From Streptomyces sp. NBC_00510 (GTDB taxonomy: Bacteria > Actinomycetota > Actinomycetes > Streptomycetales > Streptomycetaceae): a stretch of DNA of 64,000 nucleotides. The stretch covers positions 6,036,501 through 6,100,500 of the forward strand of contig CP107851.1 of NCBI GenBank assembly GCA_036013505.1, given 5' to 3'. The notes under the pieces were generated by a model. That model did not search any database. It saw only the letters and a program-made list of their open reading frames with translations, and had not been told where the DNA came from. This document shows positions 36,671-45,129 of the stretch, in pieces; within the stretch, counting starts at the first letter, position 1, and each line of letters opens with the position of its first letter. The position numbers and the translations under genes were made by a program.

Positions 36671-37765
36671 TCAGGCGCCGCCGGGCAGGCCGTACGCGTC
36701 GGCGATGAGCTCATGGGAGCGCAGCCGCGCGGCGGGGGTGTGGGCGTTGGCCGTGATCATCAGCTCCTGCGCCCCCGTGCGGCGCACCAGCGCGTCCAGG
36801 CCGTCCCGGACCGCGTCCGGCGTGCCGTGCACCACGTTGCCGAGCCACGCGTCGACGAAGTCCCGCTCGGCCGGGCTGAACTCGTACGCCTCCGCCTCCT
36901 CCGGGGTGGGCACCAGGCCGGGGCGTCCCATGCGCAGCCGCAGCATGGCCAGGGCGCCGCTGAGCACCTGCCGGCGGGCGTCCTTCTCCTCGTCCGCCGC
37001 CAGCGCCGCGACGCCGATCAGCGCGTACGGCTCGTCCAGCACCTCCGAGGGCCGGAAGGACCTGCGGTACAGCTCCAGCGCCGGTTCGGTGTTGGCCGCG
37101 GAGAAGTGGTGGGCGAAGGCGAAGGGCAGCCCGAGGACCGCGGCCAGCCGGGCGCTGAAGGTGCTGGAGCCGAGCAGCCAGATCGACGGCCGCGCGGCGG
37201 ACTGCACGCCGCCCGGAACGGTGCCCTGCACGGGACCGGGGATGGCGTGGATACGGGCGTAGGGGTGGCCGTCGGGGAAGTCGTCGTCCAGGAAACGGAT
37301 GAGTTCGGACAGCTGCTGCGGGAACTCGTCGGCGCCCTCGTTCAGCCGGTCGGTGCGCCTCAGCGCGGCGGCGGTGGCGCCGTCCGTGCCCGGGGCGCGG
37401 CCGAGGCCGAGGTCGATCCGGCCCGGCGCCAGGGCCTCCAGGGTGCCGAACTGCTCGGCGATGACCAGCGGCGCGTGGTTGGGCAGCATGACGCCGCCGG
37501 AGCCGAGGCGTATGCGCTCGGTGTGGGCGGCGAGGTGCGCGAGGATCACGGCGGGGGAGGAGGACGCGACCCCGGGCATCGAGTGGTGCTCGGCGACCCA
37601 GTAGCGGTGGTAGCCGCGGGCCTCGGCGAGCCGGGCCAGCGCGACACCGGCGGCGAGGGCGTCCCTCGCGGTCAGTCCGCTGCCGACGCCCGCCAGGTCG
37701 AGGACGGAGAGCGGGACGGGTGCGCTGCCGAGGGTGGTGCCTCGTACCGGGTCGTTCGTGTCCAC
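36671..37765 (-). CDS. LLM-class (luciferase-like) flavin oxidoreductase
   Basis: The 364-aa TIM-barrel enzyme has SVLDLAGVGSGLTARDALAA at the N-terminus and RYWVAEHHSMPGVASSSPAV and RLGSGGVMLPNHAPLVIAEQ, diagnostic for the non-F420 luciferase-like group. RIDLGLGRAPGTDG binds phosphate of FMN. The substrate is not predictable. The GTG at 37765 is the best available start but AGGA lies very close to it. It is convergent with the aldehyde dehydrogenase, with an 18-bp gap. Confidence 0.87.
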   Translation of the reverse strand: MDTNDPVRGTTLGSAPVPLSVLDLAGVGSGLTARDALAAGVALARLAEARGYHRYWVAEHHSMPGVASSSPAVILAHLAAHTERIRLGSGGVMLPNHAPLVIAEQFGTLEALAPGRIDLGLGRAPGTDGATAAALRRTDRLNEGADEFPQQLSELIRFLDDDFPDGHPYARIHAIPGPVQGTVPGGVQSAARPSIWLLGSSTFSARLAAVLGLPFAFAHHFSAANTEPALELYRRSFRPSEVLDEPYALIGVAALAADEEKDARRQVLSGALAMLRLRMGRPGLVPTPEEAEAYEFSPAERDFVDAWLGNVVHGTPDAVRDGLDALVRRTGAQELMITANAHTPAARLRSHELIADAYGLPGGA

Positions 37766-37832
37766 GTTCCTGCGTCGCCTCCTGCGGCCGGGTCCTCGTC
37801 TACGGCAACGAGCAACCGGCAACCGGCTCCGG

Positions 37833-39692
37833 CTATTCCCCGGGGCCGGCGCCGGGGGCGGCGGCCGGCCCGAAGCCGCGCAGCGCGGCGATCCCCTCGG
37901 GTGGCACGGGCCGCGAGTACAGCCAGCCCTGCCCGGTGTCGCAGCCGATCCGGCGCAGCCGCTCCGCCTGCTCGGCGTTCTCCACGCACTCGGCGGTGAC
38001 CGTCAGGCCGAGCCGGTGGGCGAGCTGCACCAGCGCCTCGACGATCGTCTCGTCGGCCGGGTTGGGGTGCAGGCCGTCGCGGAAGCCGTGCACGAAGCTG
38101 CCGTCGAGCTTGAGCGCGGAGACCGGCAGCCGGCTGAGGTAGGCGAGGTTGGAGTAGCCGGTGCCGAAGTCGTCGATGGCGATGCGCACGCCCATCTCCT
38201 GCAGGGCGTGCAGCGCCTGCAGGGGCCGTCCGGCCGAGCCCATCACCGCCGACTCGGTGAGCTCCAGTTGCAGCAGCCCGGCCGGCAGCCCGGTGTCGTC
38301 GAGGATCTCCGCGACGTCGGCGACCAGGTCGGAGTCCCAGACCTGGCGCACGGCGACGTTGACGCTGACGAAGATCGGGTCGTCGGGCCAGTCCTTCTGC
38401 CACTGCCGGGCCTGGCGGCACGATTCGGCGAGCACCCAGCGGCCGAGCTGGACGATGGAGCCGTTCTCCTCCGCCAGCGGGATGAACCGGTTCGGCCCGA
38501 GCAGCCCGAAGTGCGGGTGCTGCCAGCGCACCAGGGCCTCCACCCCGCGCAGACTGCCGCTGCCGAGCTCCACCAGGGGCTGGTACTCCAGAGTGAACTC
38601 CCCGCGTTCCACGGCCTGCCGCAGGGTGCTGGACAGCGCCTGCTTGGTCATCCGGTGGGCGTTGCGCTCGGGGTCGAAGAGCGTCCAGCGGGCCTTGCCG
38701 TCGGCCTTGGCCCAGTACAGCGTGGTGTCGGCGGCCTGCATGATGCCGGTGGCGGTGGCCCCGGCGGCCTCGCGCTCGACGACGCCGATGCTCGCCGAGA
38801 CCGCCAGCCGCTGCCCGGCGAGGTCGAACGGCAGCTGCAGCGCGGTCAGTACGGATTCGGCGAGCCCGGTGGCCTGCCCGGTGCCGGTGGAGTCCTCGAC
38901 GAGGACGGCGAACTCGTCGCCGCCCAGCCGGGCGACGAGCGTCCCGCTGCGCCCGAGGCGGCCCGCGCAGTCCGACAGCCGGCCGGCGACGGCCTTGAGC
39001 AGCCGGTCGCCGACCCGGTGGCCGAGGGTGTCGTTGATGGCCTTGAAGCCGTCGAGGTCGAGGTAGCACAGGCCGATCCGGCCGGTGCGGCTGTCGGCGC
39101 CCTCCAGCGCGGTGGCGAGGCGCTCGAAGAACAACTGCCGGTTGGGGAGCCGGGTGACCGGGTCGTGCATCCGCAAGTGCCGGAGCTGCTCGCGCAGTTC
39201 GCGGGTCTCGCCCAGGTCCTGGACGGACATCAGGACGCCGCCGGGCACGGGCACCACGACGACCTCGGCCCAGACCGTGCTCCCGTCCGGTCCGCGGACG
39301 GGTCTGGTGCGGCGCAACTCCCCGCGCCGGCCGGTCAGCACGTCCTCGTACTCGGCGTACTCCGGGCTCTCCCCGAGCGGGGGGACCTCGCCGCCGGCGC
39401 CGGTGAGGCCGACCAGCTCCGCCGCGGTGCGGGCGGTGAGCAGCACCGGGTCCGCGCCGAGCAGCGCGCCGAGCGCCGGATTGGCCTCGCGCACCCGGCC
39501 GTCGGAACCGACCAGTGCCATCGGCAGCCGGGCGACGTTGAAGGCGGCGCGGTAGTCGCGCACCTCCGAGGCCGGACGTTCCGGGGCTGACCGTTCCGGG
39601 GCCGAAGCGTGACGTTGAGTGACCGTCGTGGCCGCCGCCTCGGGCTTGAGGTCCGGGCTTCCCGAGGGTCCGCCCACCGCTGGCTCCCGCAT
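37833..39692 (-). CDS. cdgA: PAS-GGDEF-EAL c-di-GMP protein (CdgA-like)
   Basis: The 619-aa protein combines a PAS domain (about residues 45-165), a GGDEF domain and an EAL domain. The cyclase motif is RLGGDEFAVLVED. The phosphodiesterase motif is GVEALVRWQHP, where EAL is intact, and DDFGTGYSNLAYLSRLP and ELTESAVM are present. Both activities may be retained. Its domain order and position resemble S. coelicolor CdgA (SCO2817), a BldD-regulated developmental c-di-GMP enzyme; this identity is recalled. The ATG at 39692 is the likely start, with only a weak ribosome site. It diverges from the M6 proteases across a repeat-rich promoter region. Confidence 0.87.
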   Translation of the reverse strand: MREPAVGGPSGSPDLKPEAAATTVTQRHASAPERSAPERPASEVRDYRAAFNVARLPMALVGSDGRVREANPALGALLGADPVLLTARTAAELVGLTGAGGEVPPLGESPEYAEYEDVLTGRRGELRRTRPVRGPDGSTVWAEVVVVPVPGGVLMSVQDLGETRELREQLRHLRMHDPVTRLPNRQLFFERLATALEGADSRTGRIGLCYLDLDGFKAINDTLGHRVGDRLLKAVAGRLSDCAGRLGRSGTLVARLGGDEFAVLVEDSTGTGQATGLAESVLTALQLPFDLAGQRLAVSASIGVVEREAAGATATGIMQAADTTLYWAKADGKARWTLFDPERNAHRMTKQALSSTLRQAVERGEFTLEYQPLVELGSGSLRGVEALVRWQHPHFGLLGPNRFIPLAEENGSIVQLGRWVLAESCRQARQWQKDWPDDPIFVSVNVAVRQVWDSDLVADVAEILDDTGLPAGLLQLELTESAVMGSAGRPLQALHALQEMGVRIAIDDFGTGYSNLAYLSRLPVSALKLDGSFVHGFRDGLHPNPADETIVEALVQLAHRLGLTVTAECVENAEQAERLRRIGCDTGQGWLYSRPVPPEGIAALRGFGPAAAPGAGPGE

Positions 39693-40001
39693 AGGTGTCG
39701 TCTCGCACACATGGTCGTGGAGGAATCGAATGACCGCCAAGAGGCGGCGTTCGGCCTGGAAATGTGCCGATCATAGACGTTGGGGAATTGCCGCGGCCAC
39801 CGCCGTCGTGGTGATTCTCGGCACGTGCGATGCGATCTTGATCGTTTGTGATTGGCCACTGAATTCCATTGATCGCTTTTCGTCACTCATTACGCACTGT
39901 AGTGATCGGACGGTAACCCGGGCGGCGCAGCACAACAGGGCAAAACATAGCAAACCGTAGCAGCGTGATGTGGGTGTCCCGACCCCGTACGGGAGGTCCA
40001 C
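39693..40001. promoter_or_regulatory. Divergent promoter region of cdgA and M6 protease genes
   Basis: The 309-bp gap is markedly richer in A+T than its surroundings. It contains TCACT-13 nt-AGTGA (39883-39905), an inverted pair. Three TGATCG-type hexamers occur at about 39839, 39870 and 39903, spaced 31-33 bp, and one reverse copy CGATCA at 39768. No gene is evident. BldD is known to bind cdgA promoters in S. coelicolor, but these repeats do not clearly match the published half-site order. Confidence 0.5.
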
Positions 40002-41258
40002 GTGCCGCTGTCAGGGCTACCCATACGTGCGCATCGGCGCTTCCGCCGGAGCGTCCGCGGGCATGCCCCCGATGGGCTCCGGGCGGCCATCGCCGCCGTC
40101 AGCGTCTTCGCGGCCGTCGTCGCGTGGACGCTGGTCACCGGCCCCGCGGCCGGGGGCTCCGACTCCTCGCTGTGCTCCCTGCCGCGGACCCGGGCGCACC
40201 ACTCCGAGGGCGTCAGCGCCTGGAACGCCGCCTACCCGCGGGCCCGTGGCGACGTTGACGCCCTGATGGTGTTCCTGGCGTTCCCCGACGCCGTCCCCAC
40301 CATCAGTCCCGGCGAACTGGCGGCCGATCACTTCCCGGCTACCACGGACTTCTTCGCCCGGGCCTCGTACGGCACCTTCCGGCTGCGGCCGCGCATCCTG
40401 CCGCACTGGCTGCGCATGCCCGCGGCGTCCACCGCGTACGGCATCGGCCGGGACTGGAGCCCCGACCTGCGCGCCCGCTACCTGCGGGACGCCGTGGTGG
40501 CGGCCGACCGGGAGGTGGACTTCTCCCGGTACGGGGTCGTCTACCTGGTGGCCGATCCCGACGCGCCCGGTGTCGACCCGGACGCCACCAAGGTCGTCAA
40601 CCTGGGCAGACCGGTCCGAGTCGACGGTGCGGACCTGCACCGCTTCGTCACCGTCTTCGAGGGCCACCCGCCGGACGTCAACGTGCTCGCCCACGAGACC
40701 GGGCACGCCTTCGACCTGCCCGACCTCTACTACCGGCCGCCCCTGGGCAGCAACGCCGACTGGGACACCCACGTCGGCGACTGGGACCTCATGGGCAGTC
40801 AGTTCGGGCTGGCCCCGGACTTCTTCGCCTGGCACAAGTGGAAGCTGGGCTGGCTCGGGCGCTCGCAGGTCCGCTGCGTCACCGAGGGCGGCACCCACAC
40901 CTTCCGCCTGAGCCCCGTCGAGCAGCGCGGCGGCACCAAGCTGCTGGTGCTGCCCGCGGGCGTGGACGGCGCCGTCGCCATCGAGGCCCGCGCCGCCCTC
41001 GGCAACGACCGCCTCACCTGCGGCCAGGGCGTCCTGATGTACCGCGTCCGGGCCGACGTGTCGTCAGGCGACGGCCCTGTCGACGTCATCGACGGCCACC
41101 CGGGCAGCGGCGACTGCTGGGAGTCCTCGGTGTACCCGCCGCTCGCCGACGCGCCACTGCGGAGCGGGGAGACGTACGCCCTCGGCCGCTCGGCGCACGT
41201 CCACGTGGCGGACCGCCACTCCGACGGGTCCTGGACCGTCCAGGTCACCCAGGGCTGA
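40002..41258 (+). CDS. M6-family secreted metalloprotease, copy 1
   Basis: The 418-aa protein has a long basic N-terminus and one hydrophobic segment (about residues 27-45) serving as signal or anchor. The catalytic zinc motif is HETGHAFDLPDLY (HExxH and a third ligand downstream). WDLMGSQFGLAPDFFAWHKW and LGWLGRSQV are typical of immune-inhibitor-A-like M6 proteases. The GTG start at 40002 follows GGGAGG. The next gene is a paralogue 4 nt downstream, so the pair is an operon. Confidence 0.87.
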   Translation: MPLSGLPIRAHRRFRRSVRGHAPDGLRAAIAAVSVFAAVVAWTLVTGPAAGGSDSSLCSLPRTRAHHSEGVSAWNAAYPRARGDVDALMVFLAFPDAVPTISPGELAADHFPATTDFFARASYGTFRLRPRILPHWLRMPAASTAYGIGRDWSPDLRARYLRDAVVAADREVDFSRYGVVYLVADPDAPGVDPDATKVVNLGRPVRVDGADLHRFVTVFEGHPPDVNVLAHETGHAFDLPDLYYRPPLGSNADWDTHVGDWDLMGSQFGLAPDFFAWHKWKLGWLGRSQVRCVTEGGTHTFRLSPVEQRGGTKLLVLPAGVDGAVAIEARAALGNDRLTCGQGVLMYRVRADVSSGDGPVDVIDGHPGSGDCWESSVYPPLADAPLRSGETYALGRSAHVHVADRHSDGSWTVQVTQG

Positions 41259-41262
41259 GCCG

Positions 41263-42495
41263 ATGCGCGGACCCCGGGCGCTCGCGGTCCTGGCATCGGT
41301 GCTCCTCTTCGCGGCCGGCAGCACCGCCGCCACCGAGGGCGCACCCGCCGCGGCCCCGCCGGCCGACCGTCCCTGCGCGCTGCGCGCCGCGCCGGGCGTC
41401 ACGATGTCCGAGGGGTTCGGGGGCGCGGACGGCCGCGAGTTCGCCCGCGCCACCGGCGAGGTGCGGGCGCTCACCCTGCTCGTCGACTTCCCGGACAAGC
41501 CCGCCCCGTACAGCGCCGCCGAGCGCTACCGCGAGTTCTTCCCCGCCGTGCGGCACTGGTTCTACCGCGCCTCGTACGGGAAGCTGCGCTACGTCTCCAC
41601 GCCGGTGCTGCGCTACATCCGCATGCCGAAGCCCTTCACGTCGTACGGGATAGGGCGCGGCTACGGCTGGCGCACGCACACGGCCATGATGCGGGACCTG
41701 CTGCGCGTCGCCGACCGGAAGATCGACTTCTCCGGGTACGACCTGGTCAACGTCCTCGTCACGCCCAACGCCGGGCCGCCCGCCGAACAGGCCGTCCTCT
41801 CGGTGACCTGGACCGGCGCCTCGGCCGCCACCACCGACGACGGCACGAGCCTGGACCGGGTCTCCCTGGTCTACGGCCACGACCAGTCCGGCGCGCGGGT
41901 GCTCAGCCACGAGAACGGCCATGCCTTCGGGCTGCCCGACCTGTACTCCGTCGAGGACTTCGGGCACACCGACACCCTCGCGGGCCAGTGGGACGGCATG
42001 TCCCTGGACTGGGGGCTGCAGGGCGACCTCTTCGCCTGGCACAAGTGGCGCCTGGGCTGGCTCGACGACTGGCAGGTCGTCTGCGTCCGCGACCCGGGCG
42101 CCCGCTCGGTGCACCTCACGCCGGTCGAGGTGCCCGGCGGCCGCAAGGTGGCCGTCATCCCCCTCGGCCGGACCCGCGCGTACGTCATCGAGGCGCGCGC
42201 CGCCCGCGGCAACGACAGCGAGGCCTGCCGCGAAGGGGTGCTGATCTACCAGGTGCGCACCGACGTCGACTCGGGCCACGGACCCGTCACCGTCGAGGAC
42301 GCCCATCCGCGCACCACCGCCTGCGAGTACAGCAGCGCCACCTTCAACGCGCTCAACGACGCGCCGTTCTCCTCCGGCGGACGCTTCACCGACCGCGGCC
42401 GGGGCCTCACCGTCGACGTCCTCGGCCGGGACCCGGACGACGAGGGCTGGACCGTGCGGATCACCACCTCGCGCCCCCTGTGGGACGGCCCCTAG
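41263..42495 (+). CDS. M6-family secreted metalloprotease, copy 2
   Basis: The 410-aa paralogue has a conventional signal peptide ending near TAATEGAP. The zinc motif is HENGHAFGLPDLY and is followed by GLQGDLFAWHKWRLGWLDDW, so the active site appears intact. It shares the FAWHKW-LGWL and ARAALGNDRL-like segments with copy 1 but otherwise differs considerably. It starts 4 nt after copy 1. A tRNA-Lys with its terminator lies downstream on the opposite strand. Confidence 0.87.
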   Translation: MRGPRALAVLASVLLFAAGSTAATEGAPAAAPPADRPCALRAAPGVTMSEGFGGADGREFARATGEVRALTLLVDFPDKPAPYSAAERYREFFPAVRHWFYRASYGKLRYVSTPVLRYIRMPKPFTSYGIGRGYGWRTHTAMMRDLLRVADRKIDFSGYDLVNVLVTPNAGPPAEQAVLSVTWTGASAATTDDGTSLDRVSLVYGHDQSGARVLSHENGHAFGLPDLYSVEDFGHTDTLAGQWDGMSLDWGLQGDLFAWHKWRLGWLDDWQVVCVRDPGARSVHLTPVEVPGGRKVAVIPLGRTRAYVIEARAARGNDSEACREGVLIYQVRTDVDSGHGPVTVEDAHPRTTACEYSSATFNALNDAPFSSGGRFTDRGRGLTVDVLGRDPDDEGWTVRITTSRPLWDGP

Positions 42496-42519
42496 GGCCA
42501 CGGCCCCGACATGACGAAA

Positions 42520-42544
42520 GGCGCCCTCCCGATGGGAGAGCGCC
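42520..42544 (-). terminator. Terminator of tRNA-Lys copy 3
   Basis: On the minus strand GGCGCTCTCCC pairs with GGGAGGGCGCC (one G-U pair) with an ATC loop and is followed by TTTCGT. It could also stop transcription from the M6 genes. Confidence 0.8.
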
Positions 42545-42567
42545 CAGGTCAACGGCTGTGCCGTGAG

Positions 42568-42640
<73 letters not shown>

Positions 42641-42693
42641 TCGCTGACGTCGTAGAGATTAGCATCCGCTTGCGGGCGGGTGAAAATCGATAA

Positions 42694-43242
42694 TCAACCG
42701 GCCTCCGCGCGGGCCGCCCGGACGCAGGCCCACAGCAGGACGTCGGCCCCGGGGAGCCAGGGGCGGCGGGTGTCGGGGGCGACCAGCCAGCGGGAGCGCC
42801 CGTGGCCGGTGTCGCCGTACGGCGGGGGCAGCGCCACCGAGTCCCCCTCGCCGTGGCAGAGCACCGGCGGCACGGTCAGCCCCCACTCCTCCCAGGTCAG
42901 CAGCCCGGGGAGGCGTGCGGCGGTGCCCGGCTCGGCGAGCAGCAGCACCCTGCCGCGGAGCGTGGCGGCCGGGCCTGAGCCGGGGCCCGAGGACCACAAT
43001 TGCTCCAGGACCCGGCGTCCGAACAGGGCCGGCAGGTTCACCGCGTCGAAGGCCGTCCCGCAGGGCAGCACGCTGGGCGCCGTGGGCCGTGCGGACCACA
43101 GCGCCCGCACGCTGCGCGGGAAGGCGCTGGCGGAGGCCAGCCAGTCGGCCCCGTCGGGGGTGGGGTACTGCGCGTACGGATATGGGTGGGAGGCGGACTC
43201 CGGCACGCCCCCCGGCCATGTGTGCCACTGCCAATCACTCAT
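42694..43242 (-). CDS. Hypothetical protein, distantly prim-pol-like
   Basis: This 182-aa cytoplasmic protein contains SVLPCGTAFDAVNLPALFGR, RGRVLLLAEPGTAARLPGLL and RSRWLVAPDTRRPWLPGADV. The pattern resembles small Streptomyces proteins annotated as N-terminal DNA primase/polymerase-like. Catalytic acidic residues of archaeo-eukaryotic primases are not obvious, so an enzymatic role is doubtful. The ATG at 43242 has a weak ribosome site. It sits directly before tRNA-Lys. Confidence 0.6.
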   Translation of the reverse strand: MSDWQWHTWPGGVPESASHPYPYAQYPTPDGADWLASASAFPRSVRALWSARPTAPSVLPCGTAFDAVNLPALFGRRVLEQLWSSGPGSGPAATLRGRVLLLAEPGTAARLPGLLTWEEWGLTVPPVLCHGEGDSVALPPPYGDTGHGRSRWLVAPDTRRPWLPGADVLLWACVRAARAEAG

Positions 43243-43354
43243 GACCCATACAACTACCGTGAGTGAACGTTTCGCTACGCGACATCGTCCGAAGGCCGGA
43301 CACGCCCGCCATGTGTCGGGTACCTTGCCCCGAACGCATATGCCAGGTGCGTCG

Positions 43355-43726
43355 TCAGGACAGCGCTGCGTCCCCGCCCCGCATCAGGCCCTCGCCGAAC
43401 TCGATCATCCGCTTGGCGTAGTCCTCCGACCAGCCCGCCTGCGCGCCGATGGCGGCGGGGGTCAGCCGGTCGAAACGCTTGGGGTCGGCGAGCTGGGCCG
43501 CTGCTATGGCCTGGAACTCCGTCGCCCGGTCCGCGGCCGCGCGGAAGGCGAGCGTGAGCTCCGTGGAACGGGCCAGCAGCTCCCGGGGGTCCTCGATGGA
43601 CTCCAGGTCGAAGAAGTGCTCCTCGTCCTCGGCCAGGGCGGCGGGCTCGAACAGCAGCTGGGCGGGTTTCAGGCGCGGGGCGGGCTGCTTGCCCGCCGCG
43701 CTGTGAGCCGACTGCGGCTCGGACAT
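43355..43726 (-). CDS. Conserved hypothetical protein (123 aa)
   Basis: I do not recognise a named domain. The protein is soluble, acidic and helical, with HFFDLESIEDPRELLARSTE and PAAIGAQAGWSEDYAKRMIE as the most ordered segments. GGAGG lies 7 nt before the ATG, so the gene is well supported. It is 78 nt downstream of the helicase gene on the same strand and may be a late member of that operon. Confidence 0.7.
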   Translation of the reverse strand: MSEPQSAHSAAGKQPAPRLKPAQLLFEPAALAEDEEHFFDLESIEDPRELLARSTELTLAFRAAADRATEFQAIAAAQLADPKRFDRLTPAAIGAQAGWSEDYAKRMIEFGEGLMRGGDAALS

Positions 43727-43803
43727 GAACGTACCTCCAGGATCGTCAGCGCCTTCCATTGTCCCGCCCCGCGCAAGAGTGCCCCGGGCGGACGGCCGGC
43801 GCG

Positions 43804-45129
43804 CTACGGCCGCCAGGCCACGCGGTGCTCGGACAGGTGGGCCAGCACGGCGTGGTTGGCCTCCCAGCCGTCCGGGAACTTCACGGTCACCCCGAGCTGG
43901 ACCGGCTCCGTCGAGGGGTGCTCGTCCAGCAGCTCCGAGACCCCGGCGCGGCACACTACGATGCACGCGTGCCGGTGGCGCGAGGCCAGCACGCACAGCC
44001 GCCCCGTCTCCAGGTGGAACGCGGTGGCGTCGGGACGCCCGGACAACGGGTGGAGCACCACGGTGACGTCGAACTCGCGGCCCTGCAGCCGGTTGGCGGT
44101 GTCCACGGTGACCCCGGTCACGCCCAGGTCCGCCAGCGCCGCGCGGACCGCCGCCGCCTGGTCGCGGTGGGCGGTGCCCACGGCGATCCGGTCCGGGCCC
44201 ACCGGGGCGGTGCCCCGCTCGGAGACCGCCATGCCGCCGCGGTCCAGCAGCCGCCGGACGACCAGCGCGACCGCGCGCACCGCCTCGGGGTCGGTCCGCG
44301 GGGTGCGCCGCGCGGGCAGCTCCAGCAGGCCCCAGCCGGACGCCGCGGCCTCGTCCACCACCCGGTCCGGGCCCGAGCCGTCACCGGGCACGCCGAAGGA
44401 GAGCCGCCGGTCACCGTGGTCGGTGCCGCTGCGGAACGGGGTGTACGGGTAGAAGGCGTCGGAGACCAGCGGCGCGGCGGAGGCCGGCAGCCGCCAGGAG
44501 ACCGGCAGCCGGTGCTGCGGCAGCCCCGGGTTGTGGGCCAGCAGGGTGACCACCGCGCTCGCCGACGGGTCGTAGCTCAGCCCCGCCCACTGCTCGGCGC
44601 CGACCACGCTGAACGGATCCAGCTGACCCGGGTCGCCGACGAACAGCGCCCGCTCGAACAACCCCGCCACCTGCAGCAGGGCGTCCGAACGCATCTGGTA
44701 GGCCTCGTCGACGATGGCGTGCCGCCAGGGCTCCGTGTCCTTCACGAAGGCCCACTTCGCGGCGGTCGCGATCACCACCTTGGCCCCGGCGAGGTCGGCC
44801 GCCTTGCTCGACTTGAGGACGGCCTCGTGGCGGTCCAGCACCGGGTCCGGGGGCGAGTCGCTGCCGTGCAGCCGGCCGATCGGCAGTCCGGGTTCGGCGG
44901 TGGCCAGCCGATCCACCAGGTCGTCCACCTGGGCGTTCGTCTGGGCGACCACCATCAGGGTCTCGCCCGCCGCGACCAGCTCACGGGCGGCGCGCACGAC
45001 CAGCGTGGACTTGCCCGCGCCGGGCGGCGAGTCCACCACGACGCCGCGGTGCGTCCCGTGCAGGGTGTCGTGCAGGATCCGCTCGGTCGCGGTGCCGGCC
45101 GCCCGGGCGGCGTCGCTCACCGGGCTCAC
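43804..45129 (-). CDS. SF1 (DNA2/NAM7-like) helicase
   Basis: The 441-aa NTPase contains the superfamily 1 motifs in order. They are Walker A SPPGAGKSTLVV, motif Ia MVVAQTNAQVDDL, motif II IVDEAYQM, motif III FVGDPGQLDPF, motif V DTANRLQGREFDVTVVLHPL and motif VI LASRHRHACIVV. It is likely a nucleic-acid translocase. The GTG start overlaps the stop of the preceding gene by 4 nt. It belongs to a three-gene unit with a PD-(D/E)XK nuclease and an unknown protein, an arrangement that recalls split RecB-nuclease/DNA2-like helicase pairs. Confidence 0.85.
   Translation of the reverse strand: MSPVSDAARAAGTATERILHDTLHGTHRGVVVDSPPGAGKSTLVVRAARELVAAGETLMVVAQTNAQVDDLVDRLATAEPGLPIGRLHGSDSPPDPVLDRHEAVLKSSKAADLAGAKVVIATAAKWAFVKDTEPWRHAIVDEAYQMRSDALLQVAGLFERALFVGDPGQLDPFSVVGAEQWAGLSYDPSASAVVTLLAHNPGLPQHRLPVSWRLPASAAPLVSDAFYPYTPFRSGTDHGDRRLSFGVPGDGSGPDRVVDEAAASGWGLLELPARRTPRTDPEAVRAVALVVRRLLDRGGMAVSERGTAPVGPDRIAVGTAHRDQAAAVRAALADLGVTGVTVDTANRLQGREFDVTVVLHPLSGRPDATAFHLETGRLCVLASRHRHACIVVCRAGVSELLDEHPSTEPVQLGVTVKFPDGWEANHAVLAHLSEHRVAWRP

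Noticed and set aside
39883..39905. Definite BldD site in front of cdgA
   Set aside because: The half-sites run TCACT...AGTGA, the opposite order to the consensus I recall (AGTGA...TCACC), so it was kept only as an unassigned repeat.
42694..43242. Functional primase/polymerase
   Set aside because: Resemblance is only to the small Streptomyces annotation group; catalytic acidic triad is not visible, so it was listed as hypothetical.
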